DNA from: Comamonas sp.
GTDB taxonomy: Bacteria > Pseudomonadota > Gammaproteobacteria > Burkholderiales > Burkholderiaceae_C
Reading direction: 5' to 3'
Assembly (NCBI GenBank): GCA_019236485.1
Contig: JAFAIY010000032.1
Coordinates: forward strand, 1 to 9,873
Length of the DNA: 9,873 bases
The translations under genes and the position numbers were made by a program. The notes under the pieces are model-generated. The model did not search any database. It was not told the origin of the DNA and saw only the letters and a program-made list of their open reading frames with translations. Below, in pieces: positions 5,297-9,873 of this stretch (position 1 is its first letter; the number at the start of each line of letters is the position of its first letter).

Positions 5297-5674
5297 TCAC
5301 TCGGCCAGCTTGCTGTTCAAGCAGCCCGAGCTCTTGCACTCGCGAATGCGGCTTTGCAGAAAGTCCACACGGGCCACGGTCTTCTTCGTGGCGCAGTCCA
5401 GGTTGACCAGAAAGCCCGAGTCATCGCGCCTGGAGCATTGGGAGTTGCGCTCCCTGATCCAGGCCAGCTGGCCCTGCTTGAGCGCGGCCTTGCCCTGGAC
5501 ATCGAGCTTGGAGGCCAGCTCCCCGTATTTCTGGTTGAGCTCCTTGTCGGCCTCGCCATAGACCTTGTTCAGACAGTACAGACCGTCGAAGTCATTGACG
5601 GGCTTGTCGCAGTTGGAATTGGCCAGGGCGGCCAAAGGCGCAAGCAAGGACAGCAGCAGGCACAGCTTTTTCAT
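5297..5674 (-). CDS. Secreted LprI-N/DUF1311 domain protein
   Basis: A 125-residue precursor with a classical signal peptide: MKK, a hydrophobic core at about 4-17, and an ALA-N cleavage site near residue 18/19. Lipobox spacing before Cys22 is absent, so it should be a soluble periplasmic protein. The mature part matches the LprI N-terminal domain (PF07007, formerly DUF1311): YCLNKVYGEADKELNQKYGELASKL (33-57) followed by ALKQGQLAWIRERNSQC (64-80), the usual 'lN..Y..l...L....L...Q.aWi..Rd..C' pattern. Six cysteines (22, 34, 80, 94, 113, 118) remain after cleavage and could form disulfides. Some members of this family inhibit lysozyme, but the domain alone does not prove that here. The ATG at 5674 has AAGGAG 9 nt upstream; the longer frame to 5761 would add an unlikely N-terminus. 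It lies between gcdR and tenA on the same strand without an evident functional link. Confidence 0.88.
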   Translation of the reverse strand: MKKLCLLLSLLAPLAALANSNCDKPVNDFDGLYCLNKVYGEADKELNQKYGELASKLDVQGKAALKQGQLAWIRERNSQCSRRDDSGFLVNLDCATKKTVARVDFLQSRIRECKSSGCLNSKLAE

Positions 5675-5738
5675 GAGGGGACACTCCTTGGAAGTCGAGG
5701 CCTGCAGTGTGCACGAGAGCCGGCACAAAAGCGCGGAT

Positions 5739-5773
5739 GCTAACGATTTTGATAGCTGCAAGCGCAGAGCAGA
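5739..5773. repeat. Comamonadaceae-type intergenic element (GATAGCTGC..GCGC)
   Basis: GCTAACGATTTTGATAGC is followed directly by TGCAAGCGCAGAGC in the 126-bp gap between the gcdR-like gene and the LprI-like gene. From memory, short intergenic elements built on 'ATAGCTGC(T/A)(T/A)GCGC' recur many times in Comamonas, Delftia and Acidovorax genomes. A related sequence is present in this window on the minus strand at 8308-8420. The family assignment is recollection, not a search. Confidence 0.45.
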
Positions 5774-5800
5774 TCATCGCTCCAGCCGCAAAAGCCTGAA

Positions 5801-6760
5801 CTAGCCGGCCCGCTGATGCGCGGCCGAATCCCTGGCCTTGCCCTGCAGCCATTGGCTGAAGACGCGCAGCGCCGGCGAGGATTGGGCATCGGCCGCAAGT
5901 TCGGGCGTAACCAGATAGTAGGAGCGGTTCCCACGCAGGACCTCGGGGCAGGCGATGATGAGGTCGCCGCGCGCCAGCTCCTGCTCTATCAGCATGGGCG
6001 GCATCAGCGCCACGCCCAGGCCCTGGCTGGCCGCTACGGCCAGCATGGAAAAGAGTTCGAGCCGCATGCCGTCTAGCGCGCGCGGCGCATCCACGCCCAT
6101 GGCATCGAACCACTGGCGCCAGCCCTGGGGCCGCGTGCTCTGCTGCAGCAGCGGCAGCTGGGCGATGATCTCGGGCCCCACGGGCAGCCAGGCCCGGCCC
6201 AGGTCGCGCTGCTGGGCCGTGGCCAGCAGCTCGGGGCTGCAGACCGGCACCACCTCCTCGTCCATCAGCCACAGGGCCTGGACGCCGGGCCAGCGCATGA
6301 CCTGCTCGCGGGTACCGGCCCAGAGCGCGGCATCGAACACCGTGTCGGCAAACAGAAACGGGCGCGTCTGCACATCGATATGCACGGTGATCTCGGGATG
6401 GGCCCTGGCCAGCTGCGGCAGGCGCGGCAGCAGCCAGCGCGTGGCAAAAGTGGGCACGGCCGCCAGATTGATGGGGCCGCCCTCGCCCTGGTGGCTCATC
6501 AGATCCAGGGTGTCGCGCTCCAGGCCCTGCAGCCAGCGACCCACCTGCTTGGCATAGTGATGGCCTGCATCGGTCAGCAGCACGCCGTGGCGCGTGCGCT
6601 TGAACAGGGCTACGCCCACGAATTCCTCAAGCGCAATGATCTGGCGCGACACCGCGCTCTGGGTCAGCGACAGCTCCTGGGCCGCCTTGGTATAGCTCAC
6701 ATGGCGGGCCGCCGATTCGAAACAGGCCAGGGCCTGGGTGGAGGGAAGGACTCTTCGCAT
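5801..6760 (-). CDS. gcdR: GcdR-like LysR regulator of glutaryl-CoA catabolism
   Basis: A 319-residue LysR-type regulator. The N-terminal HTH lies at about residues 20-43 (SYTKAAQELSLTQSAVSRQI), followed by ALFKRTRHGVLLTDAG. This is the GcvA/AmpR-like type in which the protein opens with 'LPSTQALACFESAARH'. The C-terminal ligand-binding domain starts near INLAAVPTFATRWLLPRL. This subgroup includes GcdR, which activates the glutaryl-CoA dehydrogenase genes in Pseudomonas and relatives. Assignment here rests on the type plus the divergent position next to gcdH. The ATG at 6760 has AAGG about 3 nt upstream; an in-frame GTG at 6775 would add five residues. The effector is presumably glutarate or glutaryl-CoA, which is an inference. 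The 191-bp gap to gcdH carries the candidate binding sites listed separately. Confidence 0.88.
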   Translation of the reverse strand: MRRVLPSTQALACFESAARHVSYTKAAQELSLTQSAVSRQIIALEEFVGVALFKRTRHGVLLTDAGHHYAKQVGRWLQGLERDTLDLMSHQGEGGPINLAAVPTFATRWLLPRLPQLARAHPEITVHIDVQTRPFLFADTVFDAALWAGTREQVMRWPGVQALWLMDEEVVPVCSPELLATAQQRDLGRAWLPVGPEIIAQLPLLQQSTRPQGWRQWFDAMGVDAPRALDGMRLELFSMLAVAASQGLGVALMPPMLIEQELARGDLIIACPEVLRGNRSYYLVTPELAADAQSSPALRVFSQWLQGKARDSAAHQRAG

Positions 6761-6798
6761 ATACCTTATGCCCACAGCGCATTAATGAACGCAAAAAC

Positions 6799-6812
6799 AA
6801 GGGATAACCCTT
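6799..6812. repeat. Near-palindrome AAGGGATAACCCTT
   Basis: It differs at a single central base from the perfect palindrome AAGGGTTAACCCTT at 608-621. It lies in the gcdR-gcdH control region, about 40 bp upstream of the gcdR ATG. It could be an additional protein site, or the likeness to the other copy could be chance. Confidence 0.3.
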
Positions 6813-6829
6813 TGAGTATTGCTTTATAC

Positions 6830-6863
6830 ATGCGATTTTCTCATTCATGGATGATTAATCATC
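6830..6863 (+). promoter_or_regulatory. Candidate GcdR recognition and activation sites
   Basis: Two symmetric elements lie in the divergent gap. The upstream one, ATG-CGATTTTCT-CAT (6830-6844), has the LysR T-N11-A form (T6831 to A6843), centred about 64 bp before the predicted gcdH transcription start. The downstream one, GATGATTAATCATC (6850-6863), is a perfect 14-bp palindrome ending 2 bp before the predicted -35 box. This matches the usual LysR arrangement of a recognition site near -65 and an activation site next to -35. Binding itself is not shown by the sequence. Confidence 0.45.
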
Positions 6864-6865
6864 GT

Positions 6866-6894
6866 TTGCCCCGCCACCCTGCCCTGCCTAAGAT
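6866..6894 (+). promoter_or_regulatory. Candidate sigma70 promoter of gcdH
   Basis: TTGCCC (6866-6871), a 17-nt spacer and TAAGAT (6889-6894) match the -35/-10 consensus at 4 of 6 positions each. Initiation would be near 6901, giving a leader of about 50 nt. The weak boxes fit an activator-dependent promoter. The leader contains a short hairpin CAGGC-AAGC-GCCTG (6907-6920) and a 9-bp direct repeat GCATTCAGG (6902-6910 and 6935-6943); the second copy runs into the Shine-Dalgarno sequence. Confidence 0.4.
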
Positions 6895-6951
6895 CGGCCC
6901 AGCATTCAGGCAAGCGCCTGCAACCCAACACCTTGCATTCAGGAGACCGAC

Positions 6952-8145
6952 ATGGCACGTGGCTACCAGTGGGACGATTCTTTCCAGCTCGACCAGCAAC
7001 TGAGCGAAGACGAGCGCATGATCCGCGACGCGGCGCGCAGCTACTGCCAGGACAAGCTCATGCCCCGCGTGCAGTCCATGTTCCGCAACGAGTCCGTGGA
7101 CACCAGCATCTTCCGCGAGATGGGCGAGTTGGGCCTGCTCGGCCCCACCATCCCCACGCAGTACGGCGGCGCAGGCCTCAACTATGTGAGCTACGGCCTG
7201 GTGGCGCGCGAGATCGAGCGCGTGGACTCGGGCTACCGCTCCATGGCCTCGGTGCAGTCCTCGCTGGTGATGGTGCCCATCAACGAATTCGGCACCGAAG
7301 CCCAGAAGCAGAAGTACCTGCCCAAGCTGGCCTCGGGCGAGTTCATCGGCTGCTTCGGCCTGACCGAACCCGACCATGGCTCCGACCCCGGCTCCATGTC
7401 CAGCCGCGCCTACAAGGTCGATGGCGGCTACCGCCTCAAGGGCAACAAGATGTGGATCACCAACAGCCCCGTGGCCGACGTGTTCGTGGTCTGGGCCAAG
7501 GAAGTGAGCGAAGACGGCAATGTGGGCGAGATCCGCGGCTTTATCCTGGACAAGGGCATGAAGGGCCTGTCCGCTCCCGCCATCCACGGCAAGGTGGGCC
7601 TGCGCGCCTCTGTCACCGGCGAGATCGTGATGGAAGACGTGTTCGTGCCAGAAGAAAACGCCTTCCCCGAGGTGCGCGGCCTCAAGGGCCCGTTCACCTG
7701 CCTGAACAGCGCGCGCTTCGGCATCGCCTGGGGCGCGCTGGGTGCGGCCGAGTTCTGCTGGCACATGGCCCGCCAGTACACGCTGGACCGCAAGCAGTTC
7801 GGCCGCCCCCTGGCCGCCAACCAGCTGATCCAGAAGAAGCTGGCCGATATGCAGACCGAAATCACCCTGGGCCTGCAGGCCGCGCTGCGCGTGGGCCGCA
7901 TGAAGGACGAGCACCAGAACGTGATCGAGATCACCTCGCTGATCAAGCGCAACAACTGCGGCAAGTCCCTGGACATCGCCCGCATGGCGCGCGACATGCT
8001 GGGCGGCAACGGCATCAGCGACGAGTTCGGCGTGGCCCGCCATCTGGTGAACCTCGAAGTGGTCGACACCTATGAGGGCACGCACGACGTGCATGCGCTG
8101 ATCCTGGGCCGCGCCCAGACCGGCATCGCTGCGTTTGCTAATTAA
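6952..8145 (+). CDS. gcdH: Glutaryl-CoA dehydrogenase
   Basis: A 397-residue flavoprotein of the acyl-CoA dehydrogenase superfamily. It oxidises glutaryl-CoA and decarboxylates the intermediate to crotonyl-CoA and CO2 (EC 1.3.8.6), passing electrons to ETF, in lysine, tryptophan, glutarate or benzoate degradation. The N-terminal helical domain covers about 1-130. The FAD/substrate region contains [19 protein letters not shown] (135-153) and [20 protein letters not shown] (164-183). The C-terminal helical domain ends with [20 protein letters not shown] (349-368) and [19 protein letters not shown] (373-391), the last typical of GCDH; Glu375 is the expected catalytic base. The arginine region of '[15 protein letters not shown]' (93-107) also matches the GCDH subgroup. 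AGGAGA 7 nt before the ATG supports the start. Length and motifs are complete. It is divergent from gcdR and followed by a CoA-transferase gene in the same direction. Confidence 0.97.
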   Translation: MARGYQWDDSFQLDQQLSEDERMIRDAARSYCQDKLMPRVQSMFRNESVDTSIFREMGELGLLGPTIPTQYGGAGLNYVSYGLVAREIERVDSGYRSMASVQSSLVMVPINEFGTEAQKQKYLPKLASGEFIGCFGLTEPDHGSDPGSMSSRAYKVDGGYRLKGNKMWITNSPVADVFVVWAKEVSEDGNVGEIRGFILDKGMKGLSAPAIHGKVGLRASVTGEIVMEDVFVPEENAFPEVRGLKGPFTCLNSARFGIAWGALGAAEFCWHMARQYTLDRKQFGRPLAANQLIQKKLADMQTEITLGLQAALRVGRMKDEHQNVIEITSLIKRNNCGKSLDIARMARDMLGGNGISDEFGVARHLVNLEVVDTYEGTHDVHALILGRAQTGIAAFAN

Positions 8146-8163
8146 CTCCCCCTGAGCGGCTAT

Positions 8164-8253
8164 GCCTAGGCGGCCCCGCCGCTTCCCCCTCTCTGGCGCT
8201 TCGCGCCGGAGGGGGACGGGAACCTCGCTGCGGGGCGGCGGGGCCGCCCAGGC
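8164..8253. repeat. Nested GC-rich palindrome (Comamonadaceae-type intergenic repeat)
   Basis: The outer arms are GGCGGCCCCGCCGC (8169-8182) and its exact reverse complement at 8235-8248. They are extended past one mismatch by GCCT (8164-8167) and AGGC (8250-8253). Inside, TCCCCCTC (8184-8191) pairs with GAGGGGGA (8209-8216), and the tip is GGCGC-TTC-GCGCC (8195-8207). Sequences of this design, with a CCCCCTGAGCGGC start and a nested GAGGGGGA, are in my recollection abundant between genes in Comamonadaceae. It begins 18 bp after the gcdH stop codon and may act as a transcription terminator or mRNA stabiliser for gcdH, although it has no T run. Confidence 0.75.
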
Positions 8254-8265
8254 CCTTGCTCGTTC

Positions 8266-8282
8266 CCCCTTGCGAAAAGGGG
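8266..8282 (+). other. Small hairpin CCCCTT-GCGAA-AAGGGG
   Basis: A perfect 6-bp stem with a 5-nt loop sits 13 bp after the large nested palindrome and is probably part of the same repeat unit. An A-rich, not T-rich, stretch follows (ATAAAAACCC), so it does not look like a classical terminator. Confidence 0.4.
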
Positions 8283-8307
8283 CGGTGCCCGCCTCCAGCA
8301 ATAAAAA

Positions 8308-8420
8308 CCCTTCCGCTATCTATTTGTTAGCTTCTACCGCTTGATTCGCATGGGTTGTGAATAGTTTTTCGATCAAAGCCCATACCAATACAGCGCAAGC
8401 AGCTTCTGTTTTCATAGTTC
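8308..8420 (-). repeat. AT-rich intergenic element related to the one at 5739-5773
   Basis: On the minus strand the segment runs from ACTATGAAAACAGAAGC through TGCTTGCGCTG to AGCTAACAAATAGATAGC near its far end. The far end resembles GCTAACGATTTTGATAGC at 5739-5756, and the near end shares the GCTGC..GCGC core. The element is much poorer in GC than its neighbours and occupies most of the gap before the CoA-transferase gene. Its boundaries are approximate. Confidence 0.4.
8320..8415 (-). CDS. Possible 31-residue small protein in an AT-rich intergenic element
   Basis: The minus-strand frame from ATG (8415) to TAG (8320) encodes MKTEAACAVLVWALIEKLF followed by TTHANQAVEANK. It has a hydrophobic stretch at residues 5-19 followed by a polar tail, which could form a single amphipathic or membrane-associated helix. 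The DNA is clearly richer in AT than both neighbouring genes. No good Shine-Dalgarno is seen: AAGAAC lies right before the ATG and GGGGA about 15 nt upstream. The start of the frame overlaps the GCTGCTTGCGC core of a repeat family that also appears at 5739-5773, so the whole stretch may be a non-coding intergenic element that is open in this frame by chance. The same frame remains open upstream as an antisense shadow of the CoA-transferase gene. Confidence 0.2.
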   Translation of the reverse strand: MKTEAACAVLVWALIEKLFTTHANQAVEANK

Positions 8421-8433
8421 TTAGATTCCCCAC

Positions 8434-9696
8434 ATGAACGCATCCGCATCCACTCCCACCGGCGCACTCGCAGGCATCAAGGTGCTGGATCTGTCTCGCG
8501 TGCTGGCCGGCCCCTGGGCCACGCAGATGCTGGCCGATCTGGGCGCAGATGTGATCAAGGTCGAGCGCCCGGTGGCCGGCGACGATACGCGCCACTGGGG
8601 CCCTCCGTTCCTCAGGGACGAGGCGGGCAACGACACGCGCGAGGCCAGCTATTTCACGGCCTGCAACCGCAACAAGCGCAGCATCACCGTGGACATGGCC
8701 CGGCCCGAAGGCCAGGCCCTGCTGCGCCGCATGGCGCAAGAGGCCGATGTGGTGGTGGAGAACTTCAAGACCGGGGGCCTGACGCAGTACGGGCTGGACT
8801 ATGAAAGCCTCAAGGCACTGAACCCGCGCCTGGTCTATTGCTCCATCACCGGCTTCGGCCAGGACGGGCCATATGCCGAGCGCGCGGGCTACGACCTCAT
8901 GGTCCAGGCCATGTGCGGGCTGATGAGCATCACCGGCCATGCCGATGGCGAGCCCGGCGGCGGGCCGCTCAAGGTCGGCGTGGCCGTGATCGATGTGTTC
9001 ACCGGCCTTTATGCGAGCAATGCCATCCTCGCGGCGCTCAATGCCCGCGACAACGCGCGCCATGGCACGGGACTGGGCCAGTACATAGACATGGCGCTGC
9101 TGGACGTGGGCATGGCCGTGCTGGCCAACCAGGCCGCGGGCTTTCTGGCCACCGACCAGGCTCCGGGCCGCGCCGGCAATATCCACCCCAGCCTCGCGCC
9201 CTATCAGGACTTCCCGACGCTGGACGGCAATGTGCTGCTGGCCATAGGCAACGACGGCCAGTTCGCGCGCTTTTGCGCGGCCGTCGAGCGGCAGGACTGG
9301 GCTCTGGATGCGCGCTTTGCGAGCAACACGGCTCGTGTACAGAACCGCGCCGCGCTGCTCGATCTGATGCGGCCGCTGATGCGCACCCGCAGCACCGCCG
9401 ACTGGATTGCACTGCTCGAGGACAAGGCCGTGCCCTGCGGCCCGATCAACACGATTGCCCAGGCTTTTGACGATCCGCAAGTCCTCGCGCGCGGCATTCG
9501 CCGAACATTGCCGCGCAGCGCCGGCGACGGAATCGCCAGCGTGGCCACGGTGGCCAGCCCCATGCGGCTGTCGGCCACGCCCGTGAGCTACCGCCGCGCC
9601 CCGCCCACACTCGGCCAGCACACCGACGAGGTGCTGCGCGAATTCGGGCTCGATGAACACGCGATTGCCGCGCTGCACCAGCAAGGAGTTGTTTGA
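8434..9696 (+). CDS. gcdG: CaiB/BaiF family CoA-transferase, probably succinyl-CoA:glutarate CoA-transferase
   Basis: A 420-residue class III CoA-transferase (PF02515). The N-terminal signature is ALAGIKVLDLSRVLAGPWAT (11-30) followed by MLADLGADVIKVERP (32-46). VENFKTGGL (108-116), SITGFGQDGPYAERAGYD (137-154) and VGVAVIDVFTGLYASNAILA (181-200) follow; Asp187 aligns with the aspartate that forms the acyl-CoA anhydride in formyl-CoA transferase. GTGLGQYIDMALLD is also typical. Length and motifs are complete. Family members act on many acids; the position just after gcdH and the divergent GcdR-like regulator point to transfer of CoA from succinyl-CoA to glutarate, as proposed for GcdG of Pseudomonas and the human SUGCT protein. 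The ATG at 8434 has no good Shine-Dalgarno upstream; the next in-frame choices would cut into the conserved fold. It is separated from gcdH by 288 bp of repeats, so it may have its own promoter. Confidence 0.9.
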   Translation: MNASASTPTGALAGIKVLDLSRVLAGPWATQMLADLGADVIKVERPVAGDDTRHWGPPFLRDEAGNDTREASYFTACNRNKRSITVDMARPEGQALLRRMAQEADVVVENFKTGGLTQYGLDYESLKALNPRLVYCSITGFGQDGPYAERAGYDLMVQAMCGLMSITGHADGEPGGGPLKVGVAVIDVFTGLYASNAILAALNARDNARHGTGLGQYIDMALLDVGMAVLANQAAGFLATDQAPGRAGNIHPSLAPYQDFPTLDGNVLLAIGNDGQFARFCAAVERQDWALDARFASNTARVQNRAALLDLMRPLMRTRSTADWIALLEDKAVPCGPINTIAQAFDDPQVLARGIRRTLPRSAGDGIASVATVASPMRLSATPVSYRRAPPTLGQHTDEVLREFGLDEHAIAALHQQGVV

Positions 9697-9711
9697 GGCC
9701 CGACCCGGGCC
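9697..9711 (+). other. Short GC hairpin directly after the CoA-transferase stop
   Basis: GGCCCG-ACC-CGGGCC is a perfect 6-bp stem with a 3-nt loop starting at the base after the TGA. No T run follows, so termination is doubtful. The rest of the 112-bp gap contains the palindrome TTTCATGAAA and no ORF. Confidence 0.35.
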
Positions 9712-9808
9712 GGAACCGCTTCACCCCCAAAAGAGGGCTCAAGCCCCGACAACTGCAGCCAGCTTTCATGAAAAGCCTGCTGCATTCCACATTACCAAGG
9801 AGACATCT

Positions 9809-9873
9809 ATGTTCAAGTTCACGGCCACCGTTCTGGCGGCAATGGCTTTCTGCGGCGCAGCCCAGGCACAGGC
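9809..9873 (+). CDS. Start of an exported protein, cut by the window end
   Basis: The ATG at 9809 is preceded by AAGGAGA (9797-9803) at good spacing. The 21 visible codons, MFKFTATVLAAMAFCGAAQA plus Q, form a clear Sec signal peptide: a positive N-terminus, a hydrophobic core, and AQA cleavage after residue 20. The mature protein lies outside the window. In this setting, downstream of a dicarboxylate-activating CoA-transferase, a periplasmic binding protein of a Bug/TctC or ABC type is common in Comamonadaceae, which would bring in glutarate or a related acid. That identity is a guess from context; only the signal peptide is seen. Confidence 0.7.
   Translation, partial: MFKFTATVLAAMAFCGAAQAQ

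Noticed and set aside
6859..8301. 480-codon open frame on the minus strand across gcdH
   Set aside because: It is an antisense shadow of gcdH. Its composition (many H, A, Q, G, V, D) is what high-GC3 coding DNA gives when read backwards, and there is no family motif or ribosome binding site.
8416..9684. Long minus-strand frame antisense to the CoA-transferase
   Set aside because: It is another GC-rich shadow frame. Only its last 31 codons, in the AT-rich gap, were considered separately.

Overview
The window looks like chromosomal DNA of a betaproteobacterium of the Comamonadaceae, probably Comamonas or a close relative such as Delftia. This rests on high GC with strong GC3 coding bias, on intergenic repeats that I recall as typical of that family (the nested GC-rich palindrome near 8164-8288 and the GATAGCTGCaaGCGC-type element near 5739), and on the type of genes present. 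The species is an inference; no marker gene fixes it.

Layout from left to right. 1-67 is the 3' part of a tRNA-Leu(CAA) with encoded CCA, followed by a strong intrinsic terminator. 110-628 holds no convincing gene, only structured intergenic DNA with a perfect bidirectional terminator at 458-488. A 72-residue winged-helix-like protein of unknown function lies on the minus strand (629-847). Divergent from it is a translationally coupled lrgA-lrgB pair (1044-2167), encoding a holin-like CidA/LrgA membrane protein and its LrgB partner. lrgB overlaps tail to tail by 20 bp with an EamA/DMT-type permease gene on the minus strand (2148-3119), which is divergent from a LysR regulator gene (3208-4191). 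4192-4541 is a gene-free stretch carrying two copies of an imperfect direct repeat about 110 bp long, offset by 195 bp.

The minus strand then carries, in transcription order, a GcdR-like LysR regulator (5801-6760), a secreted LprI-N/DUF1311-type protein (5297-5674) and a TenA thiaminase II with its full catalytic set (4542-5213). Divergent from the regulator is a glutarate/glutaryl-CoA catabolic module: gcdH (glutaryl-CoA dehydrogenase, 6952-8145), a class III CaiB/BaiF CoA-transferase (8434-9696) that probably activates glutarate to glutaryl-CoA, and the first 21 codons of a signal-peptide protein (9809 to the window end) that may be a periplasmic binding protein. The expected logic is: import or formation of glutarate, CoA transfer from succinyl-CoA, then oxidative decarboxylation to crotonyl-CoA, under control of the divergent LysR protein. 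The 191-bp gcdR-gcdH gap has a plausible LysR operator arrangement and a sigma70-like promoter.

Most genes belong to well-known families. The less explained material is intergenic: the DnaA-box-like direct repeats, the 90-bp nested palindrome inside the gcdH-CoA-transferase gap, an AT-rich 31-codon minus-strand ORF in the same gap, and a terminator-like hairpin just upstream of lrgA. I found no clearly new multi-gene system, mobile element, CRISPR array or defence locus.
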